Source: Yersinia alsatica
GTDB lineage: Bacteria; Pseudomonadota; Gammaproteobacteria; Enterobacterales; Enterobacteriaceae
Direction of reading: 5' to 3'
DNA length: 64,000 nt
NCBI RefSeq assembly: GCF_902170305.1
Contig: NZ_CABHWW010000006.1
Location: 35,116-99,115 of the forward strand
Positions 43,792 to 55,998 of this stretch are shown piece by piece (the stretch's first letter is position 1; each line of letters starts with the position of its first letter). The translations under genes were made by a program, and so were the position numbers. Below the pieces are notes generated by a model. The model was not told the origin of the DNA, did no database searches, and saw nothing but the letters and a program-made list of their open reading frames with translations.

Positions 43792-44976
43792 ATGCAAAAT
43801 AGCCCATTATCTGTTGATCGTCCGTTAAGCGGCGGGCGTCCTTTAACTATCGGTTTAGTCGCTGGAGAAACATCTGGCGACATCTTAGGTGCCGGATTAA
43901 TTCGTGCACTGAAAGCTCGGGTTCCTGATGCACGCTTTGTAGGTGTTGCCGGTCCTCTGATGCAAGCTGAAGGATGCGAAGCCTGGTTTGAGATGGAAGA
44001 ATTGGCAGTAATGGGGGTTGTTGAGGTTTTAGAGCGCCTGCCACGTTTGTTGAAAATTCGAAAAGAGCTGACTCAGCGTTTCAGTGAGCTCTCTCCAGAT
44101 GTTTTTGTCGGTATCGATGCCCCTGATTTCAATATTACCCTTGAAGGGCGTTTGAAACAGCGCGGTATCCGAACCGTTCATTATGTCAGCCCGTCCGTTT
44201 GGGCCTGGCGGCAAAAGCGTGTTTTCAAAATTGGTAAAGCGACCGATATGGTGCTGGCCTTTCTTCCTTTTGAAAAAGCGTTTTACGATCGTTTTAATGT
44301 TCCCTGTCGTTTTATCGGTCATACCATGGCCGATACCATGCCATTAGCTCCTGACAAACAAGCGGCAAGAGCAGAACTGGGCATTGCATCAAACACACCT
44401 TGTTTAGCCTTGTTGCCCGGTAGTCGTCATTCGGAAGTCGAAATGCTCAGTGGCGACTTTCTGCGTACCGCAGCCATCTTGAAGCAGCAAATACCTGAAT
44501 TGGATGTGTTGGTCCCGCTGGTTAACAGTAAACGACGCGAACAGTTTGAGCGAATTAAGGCTGAGGTTGCCCCCGACCTATCAGTGCATTTGCTGGATGG
44601 TAACGCCCGTTTGGCGATGATTGCCAGCGATGCGACACTGCTGGCCTCTGGTACCGCGGCATTAGAGTGCATGTTGGCCAAATGCCCAATGGTAGTCGGC
44701 TATCGTATGAAACCTTTCACATTCTGGTTGGCCGAGAGGCTGGTTAAGACACCTTATGTCTCGTTACCTAATTTATTAGCAGGCGAAGAGTTGGTGACTG
44801 AGCTGTTGCAGCAAGAGTGTCAGCCACAAAAATTAGCCGATGCGTTGTTGCCGTTGTTGCAAGGTGGGGACGCTGTTGAAGCTTTAAAAGCACGTTTTCT
44901 GATTTTACATCGGAGCATCCGCTGTGGTGCGGATGAGCAAGCAGCCCAGGCTGTATTGGAGTTAGCCGGACGATGA
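43792..44976 (+). CDS. lpxB: Lipid A disaccharide synthase LpxB
   Basis: Membrane-associated GT19 glycosyltransferase joining UDP-diacylglucosamine and lipid X into the tetraacyl disaccharide. 394 residues. Motifs [20 protein letters not shown] at the N-terminus, [15 protein letters not shown] near 135-150, [13 protein letters not shown] near 208-220, and [20 protein letters not shown] near 285-305. The stop overlaps the rnhB start by 4 bases (ATGA). Confidence 0.97.
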   Translation: MQNSPLSVDRPLSGGRPLTIGLVAGETSGDILGAGLIRALKARVPDARFVGVAGPLMQAEGCEAWFEMEELAVMGVVEVLERLPRLLKIRKELTQRFSELSPDVFVGIDAPDFNITLEGRLKQRGIRTVHYVSPSVWAWRQKRVFKIGKATDMVLAFLPFEKAFYDRFNVPCRFIGHTMADTMPLAPDKQAARAELGIASNTPCLALLPGSRHSEVEMLSGDFLRTAAILKQQIPELDVLVPLVNSKRREQFERIKAEVAPDLSVHLLDGNARLAMIASDATLLASGTAALECMLAKCPMVVGYRMKPFTFWLAERLVKTPYVSLPNLLAGEELVTELLQQECQPQKLADALLPLLQGGDAVEALKARFLILHRSIRCGADEQAAQAVLELAGR

Positions 44977-45569
44977 CTGATATTTTTATTTACCCACAAG
45001 CCAATCTGATTGCGGGTGTGGATGAAGTAGGTCGCGGCCCCTTAGTGGGTGCGGTTGTCACTGCGGCGGTTATTCTTGATCCTAAACGGCCAATAGTCGG
45101 TTTAGCCGACTCGAAGAAACTGAGTGAAAAACGCCGTCTGTCACTCTATGACGAAATTACTGACAAGGCACTGTCATGGAGCCTTGGCCGCGCAGAGCCT
45201 GAAGAGATTGACCAGCTCAATATCTTGCACGCCACTATGCTTGCCATGCAAAGGGCCGTTGCTGGGCTGCATATTGCCCCTGATTATGTCTTGATTGATG
45301 GCAATCGTTGTCCGAAACTGGCGATGCCGTCATTAGCCGTTGTCAAAGGTGATAGCCGGGTGGCAGAGATTAGTGCCGCCTCTATTCTGGCTAAAGTGAC
45401 GCGTGACCGTGAAATGATTGAGCTTGATCTTCATTTCCCTGAATATGGTTTCGCTCAGCACAAAGGTTATCCCACCGCTGTCCATTTAGAAAAATTGGCA
45501 GCCTTCGGTGCCACCGAACACCACCGGCGCAGTTTTGGCCCAGTTAAACGTGTGCTAGGTTTGGTGTAA
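44973..45569 (+). CDS. rnhB: Ribonuclease HII
   Basis: Cuts RNA in RNA-DNA hybrids and nicks at single ribonucleotides misincorporated in DNA. 198 residues. Active-site residues in [20 protein letters not shown] (Asp, Glu), LIDGNRCP and [18 protein letters not shown]. Overlap with lpxB suggests translational coupling; dnaE follows after about 120 bases. Confidence 0.97.
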   Translation: MTDIFIYPQANLIAGVDEVGRGPLVGAVVTAAVILDPKRPIVGLADSKKLSEKRRLSLYDEITDKALSWSLGRAEPEEIDQLNILHATMLAMQRAVAGLHIAPDYVLIDGNRCPKLAMPSLAVVKGDSRVAEISAASILAKVTRDREMIELDLHFPEYGFAQHKGYPTAVHLEKLAAFGATEHHRRSFGPVKRVLGLV

Positions 45570-45692
45570 CTCATTGTTGCGTAAACCACTTTTGTGTCAA
45601 TAACGAAGTAAAATCCATAATGTATGGATATGATTCTTCAGCAATAAATTGCTGGAGATATGATTCAATCCACTAATTTCTGGTATCTGGAT

Positions 45693-48600
45693 ATGGCCGA
45701 ACCTCGTTTTGTCCACCTGCGTGTTCACAGCGATTACTCCATGATCGATGGATTAGCCAAGATTGGGCCCTTGGTGAAGAGAGCTGCTGCGTTGGGCATG
45801 CCCGCTCTGGCCATTACCGATTTTACCAACCTGTGTGGCCTGGTAAAATTCTACGGTAGCGCCCATGGTGCTGGGGTCAAACCCATCATTGGCGCAGATT
45901 TCTATGTGCAAAGCGAGATTTTGGGTGATGAGTTAGCTCACCTGACGGTTTTGGCACGCAATAATGAAGGTTACCAAAACCTGACTTTACTGATATCCGA
46001 AGCTTATCAACGTGGCTATGGTGCTGCTGGCCCGATCATTGATCGGGATTGGCTGATTAATCATAAAGAAGGGCTGATTCTACTGTCCGGTGGTCGGATG
46101 GGTGATGTCGGTAAGTTTATCTTGCGGGGTAATCAGGTTCAGGTTGATCAATGCCTCGAATTTTATCAAGAGCATTTCCCTAATAGTTATTATCTGGAGT
46201 TAATTCGTACGGGTCGCCCGGATGAAGAAAACTACCTGCATGCTGCGGTAGCGCTGGCTACCGAGCGCGGCTTGCCCGTGGTAGCGACCAATGATGTGCG
46301 TTTTATCGATGAGTCAGATTTTGATGCGCACGAGATTCGTGTTGCTATCCATGACGGTTTTACACTGGTTGATCCTAAGCGGCCTAAGAACTATAGCCCT
46401 CAGCAATTTATGCGTGACGAAGAGCAGATGTGCGAGCTGTTCGCCGACATTCCTGAGGCGCTGATCAACAGTGTTGAGATAGCCAAACGTTGTAATGTGA
46501 CCATCCGGCTTGGGGAGTATTTCTTACCTCAATTCCCGACCGGTGATATGAGTACCGAAGATTTTCTGGTTGAAAAGTCTAAACAAGGTTTAGAAGAACG
46601 ACTGGAGTTCCTATTCCCTGACCCTGAAGTTCGGGCGCAAAAGCGGCCCGAATATGATGAACGTCTGGAAATCGAGCTGAAAGTTATTAACCAGATGGGT
46701 TTCCCTGGTTACTTCTTGATAGTTATGGAATTTATCCAGTGGTCAAAAGATAACGGTGTACCGGTAGGCCCAGGGCGAGGCTCAGGCGCGGGTTCTCTGG
46801 TGGCCTATGCGCTGAAGATTACCGACCTCGACCCACTGGAGTTTGACCTCCTGTTCGAACGTTTTCTTAACCCTGAACGTGTATCAATGCCCGACTTCGA
46901 CGTTGACTTCTGCATGGAGAAACGTGACCTGGTGATTGAACACGTCGCGGACATGTATGGCCGTGATGCGGTTTCGCAGATTATTACCTTCGGTACCATG
47001 GCCGCCAAAGCGGTGATCCGTGATGTGGGCCGTGTGCTGGGTCATCCTTATGGTTTTGTCGACCGTATCTCTAAATTAGTCCCGCCTGATCCGGGGATGA
47101 CACTGGAGAAAGCCTTCGCCGCAGAGCCGCAACTGCCAGAAATCTATGAGGCAGATGAAGAGGTTAGAGCGCTGATTGATATGGCGCGTAAGTTGGAAGG
47201 GGTAACACGTAACGCCGGTAAACATGCCGGTGGGGTGGTTATCGCGCCAACTAAAATCACTGATTTTGCCCCCCTTTATTGTGATGCCGAAGGGAAAAAC
47301 CCGGTCACCCAATTCGATAAGAATGATGTGGAATATGCCGGGTTAGTGAAGTTCGACTTCCTTGGTTTGCGAACGCTTACTATCATTAACTGGGCGCTGG
47401 AGATGATTAACGCCCGGCGCGCCAAAACCGGTTTAGAGCCAATTGATATTGCTTCTATTCCGTTGGATGATAAAAAAAGCTTCGATATGCTGCAACGCTC
47501 GGAAACGACTGCGGTATTCCAGCTTGAATCCCGCGGCATGAAAGATCTTATCAAGCGGCTGAAACCAGACTGCTTCGAAGATATGATTGCATTGGTGGCA
47601 TTGTTCCGCCCAGGTCCGTTGCAATCAGGGATGGTAGATAACTTTATCGACCGTAAACATGGCCGTGAAGCTATTTCTTATCCCGACATTGAATGGCAGC
47701 ATGAGTCACTAAAACCGGTGCTTGAGCCAACCTATGGCATTATCCTGTATCAAGAACAGGTTATGCAGATTGCTCAGGTTCTGTCTGGTTATTCACTCGG
47801 CGGCGCGGATATGTTGCGTCGTGCGATGGGTAAGAAGAACCCAGCAGAGATGGCCAAACAGCGCTCGGTATTTGAGGATGGGGCCAAAAGTCAGGGCGTT
47901 GATGGCGAACTGGCGATTAAGATCTTTGACTTGGTAGAGAAATTTGCCGGTTATGGTTTTAACAAGTCACACTCCGCCGCTTATGCTTTGGTTTCTTACC
48001 AAACGCTGTGGTTAAAAGCGCATTATCCGGCTGAATTTATGGCGGCGGTAATGACCGCTGATATGGATAACACCGATAAGGTGGTTGGTCTGGTTGACGA
48101 ATGTTGGCGCATGGGGCTGAAAATCTTGCCTCCGGATATCAACAGTGGCTTGTATCATTTCCATGTAAATGATGACGGCGAAATTGTTTATGGTATCGGT
48201 GCCATCAAAGGTGTGGGTGAAGGGCCGATTGAAGCGATGCTCGAAGCCCGTAAAGAGGGGGGCTATTTCAAAGAGTTATTTGATTTATGCGCCAGAGTCG
48301 ACACTAAAAAACTCAATCGCCGGATTTTAGAAAAACTGATTATGTCCGGTGCCTTTGACCGTCTGGGGCCGCACCGTGCCGCATTAATGAGTTCATTGGG
48401 CGAAGCATTAAAGGCGGCGGACCAACATGCCAAGGCTGAAGCTATTGGTCAGGTAGATATGTTTGGCGTATTGGCTGATGCACCTGAGCAGGTTGAGCAA
48501 TCTTATGCTAATGTGCCGCCGTGGCAGGAACAAATTGTTTTAGACGGTGAGCGGGAAACGCTGGGGCTGTATCTGACCGGCCACCCAATTACCCAATATC

Positions 48601-49175
48601 TTAAGGAAATAGAACGTTATGCCGGTGGGCTGCGTTTGAAAGATATGCATCCGACGGATCGGGGCAAAATGACCATGGCAGCGGGGCTGGTTATCGCTGC
48701 AAGGGTTATGGTAACAAAACGCGGAAATCGTATTGGCATTTGTACTTTGGATGACCGCTCTGGGCGTCTGGAGGTGATGCTATTCACCGATGCGTTGGAA
48801 AAATATCAGCATTTGTTGGAAAAAGACCGTATCCTGATAGCCACTGGACAGGTCAGCTTTGATGACTTTAGTGGTGGACTTAAAATGACCGCCCGTGAGT
48901 TAATGGACATCAGTGAAGCTCGTGAAAAATATGCCCGTGGGCTTGCTATATCGCTGACTGACAGGCAAATTGATGACCAGCTTTTGAACCGTCTCCGTCA
49001 GTCGTTGGAACCCCATCGAGCGGGGACGATCCCAGTGCATCTTTATTACCAACGGGAAGATGCTCGCGCTAGGTTGCGGTTTGGAGCCACATGGCGCGTG
49101 ACACCCACCGATCGCTTATTGATAGAATTGCGAACGTTGGTCGGTAATGAGCAGGTGGAACTGGAATTTGACTAA
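45693..49175 (+). CDS. dnaE: DNA polymerase III alpha subunit
   Basis: Catalytic subunit of the replicative polymerase holoenzyme. 1160 residues, normal length. N-terminal PHP domain ([18 protein letters not shown]). Palm active-site aspartates in [14 protein letters not shown] near 400-405 and [16 protein letters not shown] near 362-377. C-terminal OB fold ([15 protein letters not shown] near 1025) and tail. The start at 45693 ([11 protein letters not shown]) aligns with E. coli; the ATG at 45660 adds 11 unrelated residues. accA follows after 12 bases. Confidence 0.98.
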   Translation: MAEPRFVHLRVHSDYSMIDGLAKIGPLVKRAAALGMPALAITDFTNLCGLVKFYGSAHGAGVKPIIGADFYVQSEILGDELAHLTVLARNNEGYQNLTLLISEAYQRGYGAAGPIIDRDWLINHKEGLILLSGGRMGDVGKFILRGNQVQVDQCLEFYQEHFPNSYYLELIRTGRPDEENYLHAAVALATERGLPVVATNDVRFIDESDFDAHEIRVAIHDGFTLVDPKRPKNYSPQQFMRDEEQMCELFADIPEALINSVEIAKRCNVTIRLGEYFLPQFPTGDMSTEDFLVEKSKQGLEERLEFLFPDPEVRAQKRPEYDERLEIELKVINQMGFPGYFLIVMEFIQWSKDNGVPVGPGRGSGAGSLVAYALKITDLDPLEFDLLFERFLNPERVSMPDFDVDFCMEKRDLVIEHVADMYGRDAVSQIITFGTMAAKAVIRDVGRVLGHPYGFVDRISKLVPPDPGMTLEKAFAAEPQLPEIYEADEEVRALIDMARKLEGVTRNAGKHAGGVVIAPTKITDFAPLYCDAEGKNPVTQFDKNDVEYAGLVKFDFLGLRTLTIINWALEMINARRAKTGLEPIDIASIPLDDKKSFDMLQRSETTAVFQLESRGMKDLIKRLKPDCFEDMIALVALFRPGPLQSGMVDNFIDRKHGREAISYPDIEWQHESLKPVLEPTYGIILYQEQVMQIAQVLSGYSLGGADMLRRAMGKKNPAEMAKQRSVFEDGAKSQGVDGELAIKIFDLVEKFAGYGFNKSHSAAYALVSYQTLWLKAHYPAEFMAAVMTADMDNTDKVVGLVDECWRMGLKILPPDINSGLYHFHVNDDGEIVYGIGAIKGVGEGPIEAMLEARKEGGYFKELFDLCARVDTKKLNRRILEKLIMSGAFDRLGPHRAALMSSLGEALKAADQHAKAEAIGQVDMFGVLADAPEQVEQSYANVPPWQEQIVLDGERETLGLYLTGHPITQYLKEIERYAGGLRLKDMHPTDRGKMTMAAGLVIAARVMVTKRGNRIGICTLDDRSGRLEVMLFTDALEKYQHLLEKDRILIATGQVSFDDFSGGLKMTARELMDISEAREKYARGLAISLTDRQIDDQLLNRLRQSLEPHRAGTIPVHLYYQREDARARLRFGATWRVTPTDRLLIELRTLVGNEQVELEFD

Positions 49176-49187
49176 AATAGGAATGCT

Positions 49188-50147
49188 ATGAGTCTGAATT
49201 TTCTTGATTTTGAACAGCCGATTGCAGAGCTGGAAGCGAAAATTGACTCGCTGACCGCAGTCAGCCGTCAAGACGAAAAATTAGATATTAATCTGGACGA
49301 AGAGGTTCAGCGTCTACGTGAGAAAAGTGTCGAGCTGACGCGGAAGATATTCTCGGATCTTGGCGCATGGCAAATTGCCCAATTGGCACGCCATCCTGGC
49401 CGCCCTTATACCCTGGATTATATCGCTAATATCTTTACCGATTTCGAAGAACTGGCAGGTGATCGTGCCTATGCCGACGATAAAGCTATCGTTGGTGGTA
49501 TCGCACGTCTGGATGGTCGTCCGGTGATGATCATTGGTCATCAAAAGGGCCGTGATACCAAAGAGAAGATCCGTCGTAACTTTGGTATGCCAGCACCAGA
49601 AGGTTATCGTAAAGCATTGCGTCTGATGGAAATGGCTGAGCGCTTTAAGCTGCCGATCATTACTTTCATTGATACGCCAGGGGCTTATCCTGGTGTGGGT
49701 GCTGAAGAACGTGGTCAATCTGAAGCGATTGCACGTAACCTGCGCGAAATGTCTCGCCTGAATGTCCCTATCGTTTGTACCGTCATTGGTGAAGGTGGCT
49801 CAGGTGGTGCATTGGCAATCGGGGTTGGCGATAAAGTGAATATGCTGCAATACAGCACTTATTCGGTTATCTCTCCAGAAGGCTGTGCTTCCATCTTGTG
49901 GAAAAGCGCAGATAAAGCGCCATTAGCCGCAGAAGCGATGGGTATTACTGCCCATCGGCTGAAAGAACTGAAAATGATCGACTCGGTGATCCCTGAGCCG
50001 TTAGGTGGTGCGCATCGCGATCACATTGCGATTGCTGCTTCACTGAAAGCACAGCTTCTGGCTGATCTCAGCGATTTGGATGTTCTGAATAATGAAGAGT
50101 TACTGAATCGCCGTTATCAACGTCTGATGAATTACGGCTATTGCTGA
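49188..50147 (+). CDS. accA: Acetyl-CoA carboxylase carboxyltransferase, alpha subunit
   Basis: With AccD forms the carboxyltransferase that makes malonyl-CoA, the committed step of fatty-acid synthesis. 319 residues, crotonase-type fold. Oxyanion-hole motifs [20 protein letters not shown] near 162-180 and [17 protein letters not shown] near 198-214. Located right after dnaE, as in E. coli. Confidence 0.98.
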   Translation: MSLNFLDFEQPIAELEAKIDSLTAVSRQDEKLDINLDEEVQRLREKSVELTRKIFSDLGAWQIAQLARHPGRPYTLDYIANIFTDFEELAGDRAYADDKAIVGGIARLDGRPVMIIGHQKGRDTKEKIRRNFGMPAPEGYRKALRLMEMAERFKLPIITFIDTPGAYPGVGAEERGQSEAIARNLREMSRLNVPIVCTVIGEGGSGGALAIGVGDKVNMLQYSTYSVISPEGCASILWKSADKAPLAAEAMGITAHRLKELKMIDSVIPEPLGGAHRDHIAIAASLKAQLLADLSDLDVLNNEELLNRRYQRLMNYGYC

Positions 50148-50188
50148 GTAACAGTGTCCAGATTGTTGGTCACCTAAGTTAGTTATTG

Positions 50189-50224
50189 AAATCCGGTGCA
50201 TACATTATGTACCGGATTTTTGTT
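50189..50224 (+). terminator. Terminator of dnaE-accA
   Basis: Long stem AAATCCGGT/ACCGGATTT with inner TGCATA/TATGTA pairing (50189-50219), followed by TTGTTT. It lies about 40 bases past the accA stop. The remaining 140 bases before ldcC show no recognisable gene. Confidence 0.85.
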
Positions 50225-50365
50225 TATAAACGCCCAGCCAATCCCGCCTACGATGCTCTATCCATTCAACTTAATACCCAACCTCATAATTTTTAGGTAA
50301 AAGGTACCCTAGGTAGAATTTTCATGTTGTTATAGATGATTAGTGAACAATTTGAGGATTCACCA

Positions 50366-52504
50366 ATGAATATCATCGCCATCATGGGGCCAATGGGGGT
50401 CTACTATAAAGATGAGCCTATTCGCGAGTTGAGTGATGCTATGCTCAGCAAAGGTTTCCAGCTGATCTATCCGAATGATCATGGCGATCTACTCAAGCTG
50501 ATCGAGCATAATGCGCGGATTATTGGTGTTATTTTCGATTGGGATCAGCACAGCGCAGATCTCTGCGCTGAAATTAATGAGCTAAACGAATATCTTCCAC
50601 TTTATGCTTTTATCAATACGACATCTTCACTCGATGTTAGTTTGAATGAAATGCGTATGGCTCTTTATTTCTTTGAATATGCTCTGAATGCTGCAGAAGA
50701 TATTGCACAGCACATTGAACAATATACAACAGAGTATATGGATAGCATTACTCCGCCTTTAACTAAGGCACTATTTAATTATGTCAAAGAGGGGAAGTAT
50801 ACTTTTTGCACTCCAGGGCATATGGCAGGAACTGCTTTTCAAAAAAGCCCGGTAGGTAGCCTGTTCTATGATTTCTTTGGTGCCAATACCCTCAAAGCGG
50901 ATATTTCTATATCAGTCACTGAACTGGGTTCATTATTAGATCATAGTGGGCCACATCTGGAAGCTGAAGAGTATATTGCCCGCACGTTCAATGCTGAACA
51001 GAGCTATATGGTGACGAATGGCACGTCGACGGCAAATAAAATTATTGGAATGTACTCGTCCCCTGCCGGTAGCACGGTATTAATTGATCGTAATTGCCAT
51101 AAGTCTCTGACGCATCTTCTGATGATGAGCGATATTATTCCGCTCTATTTACATCCAGCTCGTAACGCATATGGCATTTTAGGTGGCATACCGCAGCGTG
51201 AATTTACCCGAGAGTCTATTACCGAGAAAGTTGCACAAACTAAGAATGCCCATTGGCCGGTACATGCGGTAATTACCAACTCGACCTATGATGGCTTGCT
51301 CTATAATACCGACTATATTAAGCAAGTCTTGGATGTGCCTTCAATTCATTTTGATTCAGCGTGGGTTCCTTATACTAACTTTCATGAGATCTATGAGGGT
51401 AAAAGTGGCATGAGTGGGGAGCGGGTTGCCGGGAAAGTATTTTATGAAACGCAATCGACGCATAAATTACTGGCGGCATTCTCTCAAGCTTCAATGATTC
51501 ATATTAAAGGTGACTACAATGAAGGCACTTTTAATGAAGCTTATATGATGCATACCACCACCTCACCAAATTACAGTATCGTCGCCTCAATGGAGACGGC
51601 AGCGGCAATGATGCGGGGCAAACCAGGGCGACGGATGATTATGCGCTCCATCGAACGGGCGATGCATTTCCGTAAAGAGGTGCGGCGTTTACGCTCGGAA
51701 AGCGATAACTGGTTTTTTGATGTCTGGCAACCTGAGGCCATCGACGAAATCGCCTGTTGGCCGCTACAGCCGGGGCAGAAGTGGCATGGTTTTAGCGACG
51801 TAGATGCGGATCATATGTATCTGGATCCTATCAAAGTGACTATTTTGACGCCGGGAATGAGCCCTGAAGGTGAACTTGAAGATGACGGGATCCCTGCTGC
51901 TTTGGTCGCCAAATTCTTAGATGAGCGCGGTATCGTGGTAGAGAAAACCGGCCCATATAATTTACTGTTTTTATTCAGTATTGGTATTGATAAAACCAAA
52001 GCAATGAGTTTATTGCGCGGGCTGACTGAGTTTAAACGTGCTTTTGATCTTAATTTACGAGTTAAAAATATGCTGCCGGATCTGTTTGCTGTGGATCCGG
52101 ATTTTTACCGCCATATGCGCATTCAGGATCTGGCTGCCGGTATCCATCAATTGATCCGCCAACATGATTTGCCCCGCCTAATGCGCCAGTCATTTGATGT
52201 ACTGCCAGAGATGAAACTCACGCCATATAATATGTTCCAGCAACAGATCCGCGGTAATATAGTCGCTTGCGATATGGCCGATTTGATTGGCAAAGTGGTC
52301 GCCAATATGATCTTACCTTACCCACCGGGCGTTCCGCTGGTGATGCCCGGCGAAATGATTACTGAGAAGAGCCGAGCAGTATTGGATTTCCTATTGCTGC
52401 TGGGCGCTATTGGCGAACATTATCCCGGATTTGAAACTGATATCCACGGTGCCAAGCGCAGCGAAGATGGACGTTATTGGGTCAATGTACTGAAAAATAA
52501 CTAG
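50366..52504 (+). CDS. ldcC: Lysine decarboxylase LdcC
   Basis: PLP enzyme converting lysine to cadaverine and CO2. 712 residues with the N-terminal wing domain (about 1-130), the core with the PLP lysine in ETQSTHKLLAAFSQ (Lys near 367), SVTELGSLLDHSGPHLEAEEY near 185-205, and a C-terminal domain. Called LdcC rather than the acid-induced CadA from its place between accA and yaeR and the lack of cadB or cadC nearby. The start at 50366 (MNIIAIMGPMGVYY) fits; an ATG 10 codons upstream is less likely. Confidence 0.92.
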   Translation: MNIIAIMGPMGVYYKDEPIRELSDAMLSKGFQLIYPNDHGDLLKLIEHNARIIGVIFDWDQHSADLCAEINELNEYLPLYAFINTTSSLDVSLNEMRMALYFFEYALNAAEDIAQHIEQYTTEYMDSITPPLTKALFNYVKEGKYTFCTPGHMAGTAFQKSPVGSLFYDFFGANTLKADISISVTELGSLLDHSGPHLEAEEYIARTFNAEQSYMVTNGTSTANKIIGMYSSPAGSTVLIDRNCHKSLTHLLMMSDIIPLYLHPARNAYGILGGIPQREFTRESITEKVAQTKNAHWPVHAVITNSTYDGLLYNTDYIKQVLDVPSIHFDSAWVPYTNFHEIYEGKSGMSGERVAGKVFYETQSTHKLLAAFSQASMIHIKGDYNEGTFNEAYMMHTTTSPNYSIVASMETAAAMMRGKPGRRMIMRSIERAMHFRKEVRRLRSESDNWFFDVWQPEAIDEIACWPLQPGQKWHGFSDVDADHMYLDPIKVTILTPGMSPEGELEDDGIPAALVAKFLDERGIVVEKTGPYNLLFLFSIGIDKTKAMSLLRGLTEFKRAFDLNLRVKNMLPDLFAVDPDFYRHMRIQDLAAGIHQLIRQHDLPRLMRQSFDVLPEMKLTPYNMFQQQIRGNIVACDMADLIGKVVANMILPYPPGVPLVMPGEMITEKSRAVLDFLLLLGAIGEHYPGFETDIHGAKRSEDGRYWVNVLKNN

Positions 52505-52514
52505 GTTGGAATAT

Positions 52515-52913
52515 ATGCTGGCAATACGTCAGGTTCATCATATTGCGATAATTGGCTCAGATTATCAGGCAAGTAAGAAATTTTACTGCGAGGTGCTGGG
52601 TTTTAGCCTAATGAGTGAAGTCTATCGTGCAGCCCGAGACTCATGGAAAGCTGATCTGGCACTCAATGGGGAATATCTTATTGAGTTATTCTCTTTTCCT
52701 GCTCCGGCGCCACGGCCTAGCCGTCCAGAAGCTTGTGGATTACGGCATCTGGCGTTTCAGGTTGATGATATTGAATTAGCCGTGCGCGAGCTTGAAGCCG
52801 CAGGGGTTATTTGCGAGGCGATTCGCATTGATCCCTATACCGAATCACGTTTTACTTTCTTTAATGACCCAGATGGTTTACCTCTGGAGCTCTATGAATT
52901 GATACCGGAATAA
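52515..52913 (+). CDS. yaeR: VOC family metalloprotein YaeR
   Basis: 132-residue glyoxalase/bleomycin-resistance-fold protein, substrate unknown. Metal ligands are suggested by QVHHIAII (His), YLIELFSF (Glu), GLRHLAFQVDD (His) and GLPLELYELI (Glu), the set used by this fold. The start at 52515 follows GGAATAT; a TTG three codons earlier is possible. It ends 1 base before tilS and is probably co-transcribed with ldcC and tilS. Confidence 0.88.
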   Translation: MLAIRQVHHIAIIGSDYQASKKFYCEVLGFSLMSEVYRAARDSWKADLALNGEYLIELFSFPAPAPRPSRPEACGLRHLAFQVDDIELAVRELEAAGVICEAIRIDPYTESRFTFFNDPDGLPLELYELIPE

Positions 52914-52914
52914 T

Positions 52915-54300
52915 ATGAACGCCACTTCCTCGACCCCCAATGTTTTGCTTAACCCGTTATTCGCGCAATTGGGTGAACAGCGGCGGGTATTGGTTGGGTT
53001 CAGTGGTGGTTTGGATTCCAGTGTGCTGCTGCATTTATTGGTGTGTCTGCGTGACCAACTTATTCCTGAGCTGAAGATTCGTGCCATTCATATTCACCAC
53101 GGACTAAATCCTCGGGCTGATAGCTGGGTTAAGCATTGCCGGCAGCAATGTGAACAATGGAAAATCCCGTTAGAAGTGGTGCGGGTTAGTATCGATGCCC
53201 GCCACTCTGGTATTGAAGCTGCCGCCAGAACCGCCCGTTATCAGGCATTTACCTCACATTTAGCGGCTGATGAAGTGCTGCTTACCGCCCAGCATCTGGA
53301 TGATCAGTGTGAAACTTTCTTATTAGCGCTTAAACGTGGCAGTGGCCCTGCGGGTTTATCCGCGATGGCGGCGAGAATGCCCTTTGCGCATAGCCAATTA
53401 TTGCGGCCACTCCTGGCATTCTCGCGCGCGATACTCGAAAACTATGCCCGAACCCAACAGCTACAGTGGATTGAAGACGACAGTAATCAAGATGATCGCT
53501 TCGATCGCAATTTTCTACGATTAAGAGTTTTACCTTTGCTTAATCAGCGTTGGCCGCACTTTGCTCAAGCCACTGCGCGTAGTGCCAGTTTGTGTGCTGA
53601 GCAGGAACAATTGCTGGATGAGTTACTGGCTGATAATTTACAGCAATTACAAAACCCTGAAGGCGCGCTATCTATTGAAGGCTTATTACTTGCTTCGGAA
53701 GCTAAGCGTGCGGCATTACTGCGGCGTTGGTTGGCCGGATGTGGTGCTTCAATGCCGTCGCAGAGCCAACTGCAACGTTTGTGGTTGGAGGTCGCCATGG
53801 CCAGACCGGATGCTGAACCTCAACTGATTCTCGGAGCACATCAGGTTCGTCGTTTTCGGCAATATTTATATCTATTATCGCCGCTGGCTGAGATAAGCGT
53901 ACCACATCTGACTTGGGCGACTGTTCTGGCGGCCCCTGACCAAACAGCGGCACTACCGGAACCCTTGGTTTTACCTGCCAATCTTGGCGTGTTGAGTTTT
54001 GTTGCTGATGGCGGGCAAGCTGTTAGAGCCGCGGCTATTGGTGAAGAAATAAGTATACGTTTTGGTTTGCAAGGAGAGATCAAAATTGTTGGGCGGCATC
54101 ATTCGCGCCACATTAAGAAAATATGGCAGGAATTGGGGGTTCCTCCCTGGTTGCGAGAGCGCATTCCGTTGCTGTATTTTGGCGAACAGTTAATTGCGGC
54201 TGCGGGGGTCTTTGTCACGCAAGCGGGTCAAGCGAGTGAAGGAGAACAGTGCTGGCATCTGGATTGGAACACCGCAGTATTAAAAAATAAAAATAGCTAA
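52915..54300 (+). CDS. tilS: tRNA(Ile)-lysidine synthase TilS
   Basis: Attaches lysine to C34 of the minor tRNA-Ile (CAU), switching it from Met to Ile reading. 461 residues. N-type ATP pyrophosphatase P-loop VGFSGGLDSSVLLHLL near residues 28-43, HIHHGLNPRADSW near 59-71, TAQHLDDQCETFLLALKRGSG near 124-144, and the C-terminal TilS domains (about 230-461). It follows yaeR directly. Confidence 0.96.
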   Translation: MNATSSTPNVLLNPLFAQLGEQRRVLVGFSGGLDSSVLLHLLVCLRDQLIPELKIRAIHIHHGLNPRADSWVKHCRQQCEQWKIPLEVVRVSIDARHSGIEAAARTARYQAFTSHLAADEVLLTAQHLDDQCETFLLALKRGSGPAGLSAMAARMPFAHSQLLRPLLAFSRAILENYARTQQLQWIEDDSNQDDRFDRNFLRLRVLPLLNQRWPHFAQATARSASLCAEQEQLLDELLADNLQQLQNPEGALSIEGLLLASEAKRAALLRRWLAGCGASMPSQSQLQRLWLEVAMARPDAEPQLILGAHQVRRFRQYLYLLSPLAEISVPHLTWATVLAAPDQTAALPEPLVLPANLGVLSFVADGGQAVRAAAIGEEISIRFGLQGEIKIVGRHHSRHIKKIWQELGVPPWLRERIPLLYFGEQLIAAAGVFVTQAGQASEGEQCWHLDWNTAVLKNKNS

Positions 54301-54324
54301 TGTGGTTTATTTTGAGGAGCAATG

Positions 54325-54636
54325 ATGAAATTAGTCGTCAGTATAGTGGTGTTAGGTTTATGCAGCTTTTCAGCACTAGCCAAAAATGATATTGAGGCGG
54401 GCCGGGCGAAGTCGGCAACTTGTGTTGCTTGCCATGGTATGAATGGTAAAACCTCGGTGCCGATGTATCCCAGTCTGGCGGGGCAAAACTCTGTCTATCT
54501 TGAGCAATCTCTGGCTGCTTATAAAAAAGGCAATCGTACCGGGGGGCAGGCTGAAGTGATGCGCGCTTATGTTTCTCAGTTGTCTGATGAGGATTTTTCG
54601 GATCTGGCGGCATATTATGCCAGTTTAAAACCCTAA
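54325..54636 (+). CDS. Periplasmic cytochrome c (c553-like, class I)
   Basis: 103-residue precursor with signal peptide [19 protein letters not shown] and one haem-binding site CVACH near residue 31. A probable distal methionine is in MYPSLAGQ (about 48) or near EVMRAYV (about 80). GGAG lies 5 bases before the ATG at 54325; an ATG directly ahead (54322) is less well spaced. Electron partner unknown. E. coli has no gene here between tilS and rof, so this is a lineage-specific insertion or an E. coli loss. Codon use does not look foreign. Confidence 0.85.
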   Translation: MKLVVSIVVLGLCSFSALAKNDIEAGRAKSATCVACHGMNGKTSVPMYPSLAGQNSVYLEQSLAAYKKGNRTGGQAEVMRAYVSQLSDEDFSDLAAYYASLKP

Positions 54637-54713
54637 AGAGATTCGGATAACAATGAGCAATGCTTACCGCGATACTCGAAATCATGGGTATTCAGTAAGT
54701 TTGAAAGCTGGAT

Positions 54714-54742
54714 ACAAAACAGGCCGCTTTTCAGCGGCCTGT
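54714..54742 (-). terminator. Terminator of yaeP-rof
   Basis: Perfect 10-bp stem ACAGGCCGCT/AGCGGCCTGT with a GAAA tetraloop on the minus strand, followed by TTTTG. It lies 17 bases after the rof stop. The plus strand has no U-tract, so it is weaker for the cytochrome c transcript. Confidence 0.82.
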
Positions 54743-54759
54743 CAGTAAATGCACGGAAA

Positions 54760-55243
<484 letters not shown>

Positions 55244-55447
55244 TCAGCGGAAAGTCACACTGTCAAACTACGAAGATAAACTCTGAACTTATAAGGACTA
55301 TAGCACAGGAGTGATAGAGATATTAGAGTGGAAATGCAGGTTTCTTTTTATCATTGATGACACTAATAACTCTCTTTATGCAGGGTTGGCTGGCTGCTGA
55401 TAGACCTAATCAAGTACACTGTCAGCCAGATAATTAAGAGGTCACTC

Positions 55448-55996
55448 ATGGCACTAAAAGCAACCATCCATAAAGCCGCAGTTAACATCGCCGATATGGA
55501 TCGTAATTTCTTTCAGGATGTTAACCTGACAATCGCTCAACACCCCTCAGAAACGGACCAGCGTATGATGCTGCGTTTATTGGCATGGATTTGCCATGCA
55601 GATGAACGTTTGCAGTTCACCAAAGGGTTGAGCGCCGATGACGAGCCAGAAATTTGGCGTCACAATGATCACAATGGCATCGAATTATGGGTTGAACTGG
55701 GGCTTCCTGAAGAGAAGCGACTACGTAAAGCTTGTAATCAGTCACAGCAAGTTGTGCTTTATGCCTACAGCGAACGAGCCGCCAAAGTATGGTGGCCACA
55801 GGTGCAAGAAAAGCTGTCCGGCCACCGTAATCTGCGAGTGCGTTTCCTTGATGATGAACAGATGGCGAAGCTGGCGGCATTATCGACTCGTAATATGTCA
55901 TTACAGGCTACGCTGCAAGAGGGAACTATTTGGTTATCAGATGCTCAGAATAATCTGGAAATTAGTTTTGATGAATGGCAAGGCAACGGGCAATAA
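55448..55996 (+). CDS. yaeQ: YaeQ family protein
   Basis: 182-residue protein with a PD-(D/E)XK-like nuclease fold; cellular role unknown. Conserved pieces are [26 protein letters not shown] near 45-70 (short core: [11 protein letters not shown]) and [15 protein letters not shown] near 80. It is divergent from yaeP and runs into arfB within 3 bases. Confidence 0.9.
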   Translation: MALKATIHKAAVNIADMDRNFFQDVNLTIAQHPSETDQRMMLRLLAWICHADERLQFTKGLSADDEPEIWRHNDHNGIELWVELGLPEEKRLRKACNQSQQVVLYAYSERAAKVWWPQVQEKLSGHRNLRVRFLDDEQMAKLAALSTRNMSLQATLQEGTIWLSDAQNNLEISFDEWQGNGQ

Positions 55997-55998
55997 GT

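Noticed and set aside
50366..52504. Possible acid-inducible cadA operon
   Set aside because: No cadB or cadC beside it, and the accA-yaeR-tilS neighbourhood is that of the constitutive ldcC.
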